Below are positions 50,462 through 58,261 of a stretch of 64,000 nt of DNA, piece after piece. Every line of letters starts with the position of its first letter. Position 1 is the first letter of the stretch. Source of the DNA: JAJPHU01 sp035553375 (GTDB lineage: Bacteria > Planctomycetota > Planctomycetia > Gemmatales > Gemmataceae); assembly GCA_035553375.1 (NCBI GenBank), contig DATNCY010000209.1, positions 1-64,000 of the forward strand, in the 5' to 3' direction. The notes below the pieces were generated by a model that worked only from the letters and a program-made list of their open reading frames with translations, ran no database searches and was not told the DNA's origin. Both the position numbers and the translations under genes were made by a program.

Positions 50462-51403
50462 GTGATGATGGAACCACAGGTATATCTGAACGGCCACTTC
50501 GTGCCCGCATCGCAGGCGCACTTGGCCATTTGGGACGCCGGCATCGTGCAGGGGGCGACGGTCACGGAGATGACCCGCACCTTTCGCAAGCAGCCGTTCC
50601 GCCTCGGTGACCATCTCGACCGCCTCTTCCGCGCCCTGCACGATACCGGCATGGACATCGGGCTTTCCCAGGCCGAGTTGACGGACATCTCGCTTGAACT
50701 GCTCGACCACAATGGCCGATTGCTGGCCGACGACGCCGAGTTGGGGCTGGTGCATTTCGTCACGGCGGGCGAATACGCGGTTTACGCCATCGGCCGGCCA
50801 CCGCGCACGACGCCGACGATTTGCATCCACACCTTCGCGCTGCCGTTCGCGCTATGGGCCGACAAACTGAAAAGGGGAACGCATCTTATTACGCCGTCGA
50901 TTCGCCAGGTGCCGCCGCAATGTTGGCCCTCGTCGATGAAGTGCCGCAGCCGCATGCATTATTATCTTGCTGAGAAAGAGGTCCACGGGAGCGACCCCCA
51001 GGCGTCGGCGCTGTTGCTCGATCTGGCCGGCAATGTGACGGAGACAAGCACCGGCAACTTCCTCATGGTCGAGCGCGGCATCCTCGTCGCCCCGCCGCTG
51101 GATAACACGTTGCCGGGCATCAGCCGAGCCACGGTGATCGAATTGGCCGGCGAACTGGGCATGCCCTTCGTCGAGCGCGCTATCTCCGTGTCCGTGGCGC
51201 AGAGCGCTAACGAGGCGTTTCTTTCCAGCACGTCGTATTGTCTGATGCCGATTACGAAGATCAACAATGTCCCAATTGGCGATGGCCGGCCGGGTGTCGT
51301 GTACCGCCGGTTACTGAGCGTGTGGAGTGAGCGAGTGGGACTGGATATTGAGGGGCAGATTCTGGCATTCGCTACGAAGGATGAGCCGCCCGCCGTGCGA
51401 TGA
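50462..51403 (+). CDS. Class-IV PLP aminotransferase (BCAT/D-amino-acid type)
   Basis: 313 aa. Fold-type IV motifs: VTEMTRTFRKQPFRLGDHLD (34-53), Lys160 as the Schiff-base lysine (SSMKCRSRMHYYLAEKE), LLLDLAGNVTETSTGNFLMV and PGISRATVIELAGELG. The family includes branched-chain and D-alanine aminotransferases and aminodeoxychorismate lyase; the substrate cannot be fixed by reading. Starts at GTG 50462, ATG 50465 and ATG 50468 all lie in frame; GGGAG is best spaced for the GTG. Its 3' end overlaps larB by 32 bp, convergently. Confidence 0.9.
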   Translation: MMMEPQVYLNGHFVPASQAHLAIWDAGIVQGATVTEMTRTFRKQPFRLGDHLDRLFRALHDTGMDIGLSQAELTDISLELLDHNGRLLADDAELGLVHFVTAGEYAVYAIGRPPRTTPTICIHTFALPFALWADKLKRGTHLITPSIRQVPPQCWPSSMKCRSRMHYYLAEKEVHGSDPQASALLLDLAGNVTETSTGNFLMVERGILVAPPLDNTLPGISRATVIELAGELGMPFVERAISVSVAQSANEAFLSSTSYCLMPITKINNVPIGDGRPGVVYRRLLSVWSERVGLDIEGQILAFATKDEPPAVR

Positions 51404-52139
51404 GCGCGGCCACGTAACCGCCCTTGAATCCGCTGTCGATGTTGACGGCGACGACGTTGGCGGAACAGGCGTTGAGCATGGTCAACAGCGCGGCTAGGCC
51501 GTGGAAGGCGGCACCGTAGCCGATGCTGGTCGGCACGGCGATGACGGGACAATCGACGAGTCCGCCGACGACGCTCGGCAATGCGCCATCCATGCCGGCG
51601 ACGCAGACGATGGCGTCCGCGCCGGCAAACTGCTCGCGGTGGCGCAGCAAGCGATGAATCCCCGCCACGCCGACATCGGCCAGTAGTTTCACCTCGCAGC
51701 CCAGGGCGCGAGCCGTGACAACCGCCTCCTGCGCCACCGGCAAATCACTGGTGCCGGCCGTAAGAACGACGACATGCCCCTTTGTGCCGCATGGCGTTTG
51801 CGCCGGCGACGGCAGCCAGAACGTGCGCGCGGTGCGATCCTGCTCGGCATGAGGGAAGAGTTGGGCAAGGTGAGCCGATTGCTCGGTGTTGACGCGCGTG
51901 GCGAGACAGTCCTGATTGGCCTCGATAAGTTGGCGGACGACTCCTTCAACCCATTGGGGAGTTTTACCCTCGCAAAAGATCACTTCGGGAAAACCACAGC
52001 GCTGGCGGCGGTGCAAATCGACCTGAGCAAAGCCAAGGTCGGCCACGGGCGATTCGTGCAGTCGCCCGAGGGCCGCGTCCACGCTCAGTCGTCCGGCGTG
52101 GAGTTGTTCGAGAAGGGTCCGCAGATCATCAGCCGTCAT
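51372..52139 (-). CDS. larB: LarB, nickel-pincer cofactor (NPN) biosynthesis carboxylase
   Basis: 255 aa, the usual length. A helical N-terminal domain (MTADDLRTLLEQLHAGRLSV) precedes a PurE-like C-terminal domain: VVLTAGTSDLPVAQEAVVTA, CVAGMDGALPSVVGGLVD, VIAVPTSIGYGAAFHGLAAL and NIDSGFKGGYVAAL. LarB carboxylates nicotinic acid adenine dinucleotide to start synthesis of the Ni-pincer cofactor of lactate racemase and other LarA-type enzymes. No larC, larE or larA gene is in the window. It overlaps the aminotransferase 3' end by 32 bp. Confidence 0.95.
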   Translation of the reverse strand: MTADDLRTLLEQLHAGRLSVDAALGRLHESPVADLGFAQVDLHRRQRCGFPEVIFCEGKTPQWVEGVVRQLIEANQDCLATRVNTEQSAHLAQLFPHAEQDRTARTFWLPSPAQTPCGTKGHVVVLTAGTSDLPVAQEAVVTARALGCEVKLLADVGVAGIHRLLRHREQFAGADAIVCVAGMDGALPSVVGGLVDCPVIAVPTSIGYGAAFHGLAALLTMLNACSANVVAVNIDSGFKGGYVAALIARRAAHPS

Positions 52140-52275
52140 AGGTGCCTCGCGGGAGAGTACATCACGTTCGTCCGCAGATATTGTAGAAGCTTCCGCAGCA
52201 CGATGAACCTGGCCCGCTCAACTTGACGCCGTGCGGCAGGCTCCCTACGATACGATTGTTGTCGTTTGATGACGT

Positions 52276-52348
52276 GGCCCCGTCGTCTAGAGGCCCAGGA
52301 CACGGCCCTTTCACGGCCGCGACAGGGGTTCGAATCCCCTCGGGGTCA
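52276..52348 (+). tRNA. tRNA-Glu (anticodon UUC)
   Basis: 73 nt cloverleaf: acceptor GGCCCCG pairs with CGGGGTC (one G-T pair); anticodon stem CGGCC/GGCCG around loop CTTTCAC (anticodon TTC, 52310-52312); T-arm AGGGG TTCGAAT CCCCT; D-arm region TCGTCTAGAGGCCCAGGAC. The discriminator is A; CCA is not encoded. A palindrome of the CCAGCCC family follows 19 bp downstream. Confidence 0.97.
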
Positions 52349-52367
52349 CTTTGTTTTCACGCTCGTA

Positions 52368-52428
52368 AACCAGCCCGGAGCGCCAGCGATGGGAAATAAG
52401 AACCCGTCGCGAGCGCTCCGGGCTGGTT
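52368..52428. repeat. CCAGCCCGGAGCGCC-type palindrome, copy 6 (between convergent genes)
   Basis: AACCAGCCCGGAGCGC pairs with GCGCTCCGGGCTGGTT; inner part CAGCGATGGG/CCCGTCGCG is less regular. It sits between the tRNA and the convergent CBS gene, 3 bp from the CBS stop. The GGAG variant is shared with copy 8. Confidence 0.9.
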
Positions 52429-52431
52429 CAA

Positions 52432-52881
52432 TCAATCCTCGCTGTGCAGTCGGCGCAGCACGTCATGGGCGCTGATGACGCCGGTAAGAAATTGCTCTTC
52501 ATCCACCACATACAACTGATGCACGTTCAGCGTCAGCAGCTGTTCGACCACCTGTTCGCTCGGCGTTTGCGGCGTCACTGAAAACACGGCCGGCGTCATA
52601 ATGTCGCGTGCCACGGCACCATCAAGAGTCGGATACCCGGCACCGCGCAACCGATCACGCTCATGGACGAGAATGTCGGTCCGGCTGATGACGCCAATGG
52701 GCCGACCGGATTCATCGATCACGGGGGCGGCGCTGAAACCTTTCTCGGTCAGCCAGGCGACGGCTTGCGGCACCGTCGCCTCGGCAAGAATCGATGTCGG
52801 GTTGGGCGTCATCAAATCGGCGGCCGTCGCGGCATCCAGAATCAAACGGGACGCGCGCGGCACAGTCGGCGTGCTCGCCAT
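52432..52881 (-). CDS. CBS-domain-pair protein
   Basis: 149 aa, consisting of two CBS motifs: AADLMTPNPTSILAEATVPQ ... VIDESGRPIGVISRTDIL (about 20-75) and ARDIMTPAVFSVTPQTPSEQ ... YVVDEEQFLTGVISAHDVL (about 92-143). CBS pairs bind adenosyl nucleotides and usually regulate an attached or interacting protein. A frame extends upstream to 52989, but GAGGTGCCCG precedes the ATG at 52881, which also starts the homology. Partner unknown. Confidence 0.93.
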   Translation of the reverse strand: MASTPTVPRASRLILDAATAADLMTPNPTSILAEATVPQAVAWLTEKGFSAAPVIDESGRPIGVISRTDILVHERDRLRGAGYPTLDGAVARDIMTPAVFSVTPQTPSEQVVEQLLTLNVHQLYVVDEEQFLTGVISAHDVLRRLHSED

Positions 52882-53023
52882 CGGGCACCTCGCTTGTGAG
52901 AAGAAGACAGGGAAGGGCCGGAACTCGACCTTGAAGAAGGAGCATAGCAAACAACACGCCAATCGGCAAAAACAAAGTGGACCCATCACGTAATTCGGCT
53001 GCGAGAGCCAAAACGCTAACGTG

Positions 53024-53274
53024 GTAGGTCCGGCGAGCCGAGCCGGACTTTTTGTTCAAGTGCCGCTCGGCTCGCGGCACCTACTCAAACCGTGCCGCTC
53101 GGCTCGCGGCACCTACCGACACGACATGCAGCCGGTAGGTCCGGCGAGCCGAGCCGGACTTTTTGTTCAAGTGCCGCTCGGCTCGCGGCACCTACCGACA
53201 CGACATGCGGCCGGTAGGTCCGGCGAGCCGAGCCGGACTTTTTGTTCAAGTGCCGCTCGGCTCGCGGCACCTAC
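53024..53274. repeat. Twin-hairpin repeat array (3 full units plus a half)
   Basis: Units at 53024-53084, 53135-53195 and 53214-53274, and a lone hairpin B at 53092-53116. Each unit is GTAGGT, hairpin A (loop GAGCCGA), linker TTTTTGTTCAA, hairpin B (loop TCGGCTC), CTAC. Flanks AACGTG (53018-53023) and CACGTT (53275-53280) make the whole array an inverted structure. Same hairpins as 29383-29529, but with a different linker. Confidence 0.93.
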
Positions 53275-53286
53275 CACGTTGCGATT

Positions 53287-54330
53287 TCACCAGCGTTCCA
53301 CAGGACCGCTGGGAACACGAACCGTCAGTTCCGCGTCGGGCCACTCCTCGCCCGTTCGCTGAGCGAGAAGGTCGCGGATCTCCAGGACGATTTGCTCGAA
53401 CGCATCCACATTGTCAATCATCATCAATCGTTGCTGAATGGCATGGCCGGGACGCAGCACGCGGCAATACCAGTTGGCCACCTTGCGGAACGACAGGCAG
53501 GCGAAGCGTTCGCCTCGATGTTCGACCAGCAAATGGAAGTGGCGATCCATGAACGCCAGGCGCTGACGATAGGTTGCCGGCGGTCCCGGCTCGCCGGTTT
53601 CCTCCCAGCGCGTTAGTTGGGCGAAGAACCACGGATTGAGCAGTGCGCCGCGGCCGATGGCCAAGCCGGCGCAGCCGGTCACGCGCCGCATGTGGGCGGC
53701 ATCGGCGATCGTTCGCACGTCGCCGTTGCCAAGGATAGGGATGCGTTCGACCGCCTCAACCACGGCCTTGATGCCATCGAGATTGACGCGGCCGCCGAAG
53801 CCCTGAGCGCGCGTGCGGCCGTGGATGGTCAGGGCGGCGACGCCGGCGCGCTCGAACTCGCGGGCAAAGAAGGGCGCGCTCAAATTGTCGTCGTCCCAAC
53901 CCAGACGCATCTTGACCGTCACGGGAATGCGCACGCCCTCAACAATGGTGCGGACCAGTTCGACGGTGTTGACGGCGTCGCACATCATCGCCGAGCCGCC
54001 GCCGCCGCGAACGACCTTGTGAACCGGACAACCCATGTTGATGTCCACCGACGAGACGCCGTAGTTCTCAAGCCATTGGGCGGCGTCGCGCATCTCAACG
54101 GCGTTGGAGCCGTAAATCTGCACGGCCACCGGCCGATCTTCGGGACAAGTCTGAATCAGTTCCATCGTCTTGCGGCTGGCCTTCAACAAGGCGCGGGCAT
54201 TGACGAGATCGGTTGTCGCCAGACCAAGTCCGCCCAGTTCGCGTAGCGCCAGGCGAAACGATAGATTCGTGTAGCCGGCCAACGGTGCGAGCATGTAGCG
54301 CGAGGCCAGTTGTAGTTTCCCAAGATGCAA
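53287..54330 (-). CDS. dusB: tRNA-dihydrouridine synthase (DusB-like)
   Basis: 347 aa. Flavin-dependent reduction of uridine in tRNA. YMLAPLAGYTNLSFR (12-26) is the FMN-binding start; the catalytic Cys101 lies in VDINMGCPVHKVVRGGGGSA; RIPVTVKMRLGW and ALTIHGRTRAQGFGG follow. The start is the TTG at 54330, preceded by AAAGGATCGTGGT; the nearest in-frame ATG lies inside the conserved domain at Met13. A repeat array (54348-54473) occupies the upstream divergent region, so it may overlap the promoter. Confidence 0.93.
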   Translation of the reverse strand: MHLGKLQLASRYMLAPLAGYTNLSFRLALRELGGLGLATTDLVNARALLKASRKTMELIQTCPEDRPVAVQIYGSNAVEMRDAAQWLENYGVSSVDINMGCPVHKVVRGGGGSAMMCDAVNTVELVRTIVEGVRIPVTVKMRLGWDDDNLSAPFFAREFERAGVAALTIHGRTRAQGFGGRVNLDGIKAVVEAVERIPILGNGDVRTIADAAHMRRVTGCAGLAIGRGALLNPWFFAQLTRWEETGEPGPPATYRQRLAFMDRHFHLLVEHRGERFACLSFRKVANWYCRVLRPGHAIQQRLMMIDNVDAFEQIVLEIRDLLAQRTGEEWPDAELTVRVPSGPVERW

Positions 54331-54347
54331 ACCACGATCCTTTCATC

Positions 54348-54473
54348 GGCAAACGGCCGGCTTACGCCGGCTGGTATAGTGTCCGTCAGTCTATACCAGC
54401 CGGCTTACGCCGGCCGTTCGCCATCATAGTGTCCATCCCGTCTATACCAGCCGGCTTACGCCGGCCGTTCGCC
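54348..54473. repeat. GCCGGCTTACGCCGGC-type repeat, inverted plus direct copies
   Basis: A 32-nt unit with core GCCGGCTTACGCCGGC and an arm to CTATACCAGC occurs inverted (54348-54379), then directly twice (54391-54422, 54442-54473). The core is itself a hairpin (GCCGGC, TTAC loop). It lies in the divergent dusB/BON intergenic region. Confidence 0.88.
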
Positions 54474-54602
54474 ATCATAAGCATGGCGAGCGCGCGAACG
54501 CTCGTCAAGCGGCGATCCGCTCTTGTCGGAAGCGACGCGGAACGCCATACTCCGCGCCGCCGAAGCGCGGCGAATGGTGGTCCGAGGCGAGGAGTGCGCA
54601 AG

Positions 54603-54992
54603 ATGGGCAGACGCGGAAGGCTAGGGTTGGCGCTGGGATTGGCGCTGGCGGTGGGCGGTTGCAGTCAGGACGCCGATCGCATGGCGCGTGTCTGTCACAA
54701 GACGGCCGCCAAGTTCGACGGTGTGACGGAGGGCATACGCGGGCGGCTGCAAAACGGTTGGGGCGCGGTGCGCGGCTCGGTGAGCGAATCGAGTCTCGAT
54801 AGCCGCGTCGCCCTGCGGTTGCGCTGGGATGCGGATATGGCCGGTGCTGATGTGCAAGTGCGGTTGGCCGGGCCGGGCGCGGTCGAACTGCGCGGTACCG
54901 TCGCCGATCTCACGCAACGCCGGCGCGCCGTGCAGTTGGCGCGCACTACCGTAGGCGTCGAGAGTGTCGTCGATGCGCTCACGACGGAATGA
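54603..54992 (+). CDS. BON-domain lipoprotein
   Basis: 129 aa. A signal peptide with lipobox VGGC (Cys about 18) and a BON-like domain near the C-terminus: RLAGPGAVELRGTVADLTQR and RAVQLARTTVGVESVVDALT. BON domains bind phospholipids and are associated with envelope maintenance. AGGAG ends 9 bp before the ATG. A longer frame from 54213 translates the repeat array and is rejected. The 3' end overlaps the RND pump gene by 14 bp, convergently. Confidence 0.75.
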   Translation: MGRRGRLGLALGLALAVGGCSQDADRMARVCHKTAAKFDGVTEGIRGRLQNGWGAVRGSVSESSLDSRVALRLRWDADMAGADVQVRLAGPGAVELRGTVADLTQRRRAVQLARTTVGVESVVDALTTE

Positions 54993-57900
54993 GCGGCTTG
55001 CCGTAGGCTTTCGCGCTCATCGACGGGCCGAAAAAGTGATACAGCACCGGCAGCACCAGCAGCGTCAGCAACGTGCTACTGATGACGCCGCCGATGACGA
55101 CCGTGGCCAACGGTCGCTGCACCTCGGCACCGACGCCGTTACTCAGCGCCATCGGCACGAAACCCAGACTGGCCACGAGCGCCGTCATCAACACCGGACG
55201 CAATCGCGTCAACGCCGCCTCCTCAATGGCTCGATCCGGAGGCACCCCCTGATCGCGCAGCTGGCGGATGAACGTCACCAACACCATGCTGTTGAGTACG
55301 GACACGCCGGACAGCGCGATGAAGCCGACGCCGGCGGAGATGGAGAACGGTAAGTCGCGCAGCCACAGCGCCAACACGCCGCCGACGCTGGCGAACGGTA
55401 CGGCGGTAAACACTAACAATACGTCGGCCAAGCGGTTGTAGGTGACATACAAGAGCGCGAAAATCAGCATCAGAGCAGCCGGCACCACGATGAGCAAGCG
55501 CGTGCGTGCGCGTTCCATATTCTCGAATTGGCCGCCCCATTCGAGACGATAACGGCCGGGAGGCAGCTTCACGCCCGCGGCGATCTTTTGTTGCGCCTCG
55601 GCCACGAAACTGCCGATGTCGCGTTTGCTGACGTTGCATTGTACCGCGATGCGCCGCTGGCTCCACTCGCGGGAAATCTGCGCCGGTCCTTCTACCAACT
55701 TCACATCGGCCAGACGCGACAGCGGCACGCGCTCACCAGCCGGCGTCGTCAGCGACATGGCACCGATGGCCTGCGGACTGGCGCGCAAGCGCTCCGGCAA
55801 ACGCACCGCCAGCGGGAAACGCAATTGCCCTTCCACGCGCTCGCCGAGCGGCTTGTTAATCGAATAACGAAGCTGTCCCTCCACCACCTCGCCCAAAGAT
55901 TTGCCACCCACCGATTCCACCAGATCCAACACCGACCGCGCCGGCACGTTGTAGCGTGCCAGCTCCGCCTGCTTGACCTGAATCGCCAAGACCGGCAAAC
56001 CGCTGATTTGCTCCACGCTGACATCGGCCGCTCCTTCGATGCTTCGCAGCACCTCGGCCAATTTGTCGCCCGTATTCTTCAGCACGTCGAAATCGTCGCC
56101 AAATAGTTTGACGGCCACCTGCGCTTTAACGCCGGAGGTCATCTCGTCCATGCGCTGCTGGATCGGTTGCGTGATGGAAATACGCTGGCCGGGCAAATCC
56201 TGAAATTGTTTACGAATAAGATCCTCTAACTCCGTTTGATTCGCCGCCTTTTGCCACTGCTCGCGCGGCCGAAGGATGATGAACATGTCCGTCTCTTCCG
56301 GCCCCATCGGGTCGGTGGCGATTTCGGCTGTGCCGCAACGACACCACACACGCTCGACCTCGTCGGGGAATTGGGCCAGCAGCAGTTTTTCCATCCGCGT
56401 GTTGTAACGCAGCGATTCGTTAATGTCGGTGCCCGCCAAACGCACGATGAGGACGACGAGAGAACCTTCCGACAGTTTGGGCACGGCTTCACCGCCGAGG
56501 CCACGAGCAATCAGGACGCCGCATCCTAACGCGGTTGCTCCCAGAATCAGCACGGCCACACCATAACGCAACGCCCCACGAAGGATCGGAGCGTATAGCC
56601 AACGCGCCAGGCGCACCAGCCAGGGGTCTTTCTCCTCGATGTGACGCGGCAACAGAAGGCTTGTCAGCACCGGCATGAGCGTCAGCGATAAAACCAGCGA
56701 ACCGATCAGGGCGAAAATCACCGTCAGCGCCATGGGCCGAAATAATTTGCCTTCCACGCCCTGGAGCGTCAGGATCGGCAAGTAAACGATCATGATAATC
56801 AGTTCGCCGAACATGGTTGGCGTCCGCACCTCGATGGCCGCATCGCGGACGATGTCCAATCGGCTGCGCGATTCATTCTTATCGTGGGCCAGATGCCGCA
56901 CGACGTTTTCGACCATGACGACCGAACTATCGACGACCAAGCCGAAGTCGATGGCACCGAGGCTGAGCAGACTGCCGGCGATGCCGAAACGCCACATGCC
57001 GCAGAAGGCGAACAGCATGGAAATCGGGATGGCCACCGCGACGATGAGGCCGGCCCGCAGATTGCCCAAAAAGATAAACAGCACGGCGACGACAAGCAGA
57101 CCGCCCTCGAACAGATTTTTGTAGACGGTGTGAATGACTTGATCGACCAATCGAGTACGATCGTAGGCCGTGGTCACTTCGACATCGGGCGGCAGCGTTT
57201 TTTTCACATCGTCGAGTTTGGCTTTCAGGCGGCCCGTGACGTCATGGCTATTCTCGCCCATGAGCATGAAGCACAGGCCAAGCACGACTTCGCCCTGTCC
57301 CTGACTGGTGACGCCGCCCAAACGAATGTCGTGGCCAATCTCGACATCGGCCACGTCGCCGACCTGGATCGGCACGCCCGGCCGCGGCGTGTCCACGATA
57401 ATCTTTTTGATCTCGTCCACGGTGATGGTGCGGGCCAAACCGCGGACCAAATACATGGCACCGGCCTGCTGGATGTTGCCGCCGCCGATCACCAGATTGT
57501 TCGCGCGCACGGCCTGCATCACCTGATCGAAGGAAACACCGTATTGCAATAGCTTTTTCGGATCGATGCGCACCTGATACTGTTTCTCGTAGCCGCCCCA
57601 ACCGTTGATCTCGGCCGCGCCCGCTACGGTTCGCATGGCCGGCTTGATACTCCAATCTTGGGTCGTCCGCAGATGGGTCAGCTTCTCGACACGCTCTTTC
57701 TCCGTGAGCTTCTCTTGGTTCACTCCGCGCGGCGTGGCGATGTAGTGGAAGACTTCGCCGAGTCCGGTGGCGATCGGTCCCATCTGTGGTCGGGGCACAC
57801 CTTCGGGGATCTTGGCGATGCTCAGTCGTTCGTTAACCATCTGGCGGGCGAAGTAAATATCCGTGCCATCGTCGAAAACGACGACTATTTGCGAGATGCC

Positions 57901-58164
57901 GAACTTGGAGATGGAGCGCAATTGCTGAAGGTGCGGCAGACCGTTAATGGCTTGCTCGACGGGATAGGTTATCTGCCGTTCCATCTCCTCGGGAGCAAGC
58001 CCCGGCGCGATGGTGTTGATCTGCACCTGCACCGGTGTCGTATCCGGGAACGCATCGATGTCGAGTTGCGACAGCGACCACGCTCCCAACACGATGAACA
58101 TCACCGCGCCGGCTAGAACGATGAAACGATTGCGCAGCGACCAATCGATAATAGCGTTGAGCAT
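54979..58164 (-). CDS. HME-type RND metal-efflux pump (CzcA/CusA family)
   Basis: 1061 aa, full length. Inner-membrane proton-driven transporter with 12 spans; the TM4 motif DFGLVVDSSVVMVENVVRHL carries the conserved Asp, Asp and Glu. DIDAFPDTTPVQVQINTIAP and GLAPEEMERQITYPVEQAIN are HME-RND signatures. DFG rather than the Cu/Ag-type AxG suggests divalent cations such as Zn, Co or Ni (inference). GGGAG before ATG 58164 supports the start. The membrane-fusion subunit gene lies directly upstream; no outer-membrane factor gene is present. Confidence 0.94.
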   Translation of the reverse strand: MLNAIIDWSLRNRFIVLAGAVMFIVLGAWSLSQLDIDAFPDTTPVQVQINTIAPGLAPEEMERQITYPVEQAINGLPHLQQLRSISKFGISQIVVVFDDGTDIYFARQMVNERLSIAKIPEGVPRPQMGPIATGLGEVFHYIATPRGVNQEKLTEKERVEKLTHLRTTQDWSIKPAMRTVAGAAEINGWGGYEKQYQVRIDPKKLLQYGVSFDQVMQAVRANNLVIGGGNIQQAGAMYLVRGLARTITVDEIKKIIVDTPRPGVPIQVGDVADVEIGHDIRLGGVTSQGQGEVVLGLCFMLMGENSHDVTGRLKAKLDDVKKTLPPDVEVTTAYDRTRLVDQVIHTVYKNLFEGGLLVVAVLFIFLGNLRAGLIVAVAIPISMLFAFCGMWRFGIAGSLLSLGAIDFGLVVDSSVVMVENVVRHLAHDKNESRSRLDIVRDAAIEVRTPTMFGELIIMIVYLPILTLQGVEGKLFRPMALTVIFALIGSLVLSLTLMPVLTSLLLPRHIEEKDPWLVRLARWLYAPILRGALRYGVAVLILGATALGCGVLIARGLGGEAVPKLSEGSLVVLIVRLAGTDINESLRYNTRMEKLLLAQFPDEVERVWCRCGTAEIATDPMGPEETDMFIILRPREQWQKAANQTELEDLIRKQFQDLPGQRISITQPIQQRMDEMTSGVKAQVAVKLFGDDFDVLKNTGDKLAEVLRSIEGAADVSVEQISGLPVLAIQVKQAELARYNVPARSVLDLVESVGGKSLGEVVEGQLRYSINKPLGERVEGQLRFPLAVRLPERLRASPQAIGAMSLTTPAGERVPLSRLADVKLVEGPAQISREWSQRRIAVQCNVSKRDIGSFVAEAQQKIAAGVKLPPGRYRLEWGGQFENMERARTRLLIVVPAALMLIFALLYVTYNRLADVLLVFTAVPFASVGGVLALWLRDLPFSISAGVGFIALSGVSVLNSMVLVTFIRQLRDQGVPPDRAIEEAALTRLRPVLMTALVASLGFVPMALSNGVGAEVQRPLATVVIGGVISSTLLTLLVLPVLYHFFGPSMSAKAYGKPLIPS

Positions 58165-58174
58165 AATATCTCCC

Positions 58175-58257
58175 AATGCAGAATGCAGAATGCAGAATGC
58201 AGAATGAAAGACATCTTTTGATTTTCATTCTGCATTCTGCACTCTGCATTCTGCATT
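58175..58257. repeat. GCAGAATG-type inverted repeat, copy 2
   Basis: Left arm AATGCAGAATGCAGAATGCA (to about 58209) and its near complement ending CTGCATTCTGCATT. It fills the gap between the RND A and B genes, 5 bp after the B stop codon. Confidence 0.92.
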
Positions 58258-58261
58258 CTTT

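Noticed and set aside
53024..53274. CRISPR array
   Set aside because: The regular units are near-identical and self-complementary, spacers between them are short and similar, and there are no cas genes. It is a palindromic repeat array.
54213..54602. N-terminal extension of the BON lipoprotein
   Set aside because: It translates the repeat array and places the lipobox leader internally; the ATG at 54603 has a ribosome-binding site.
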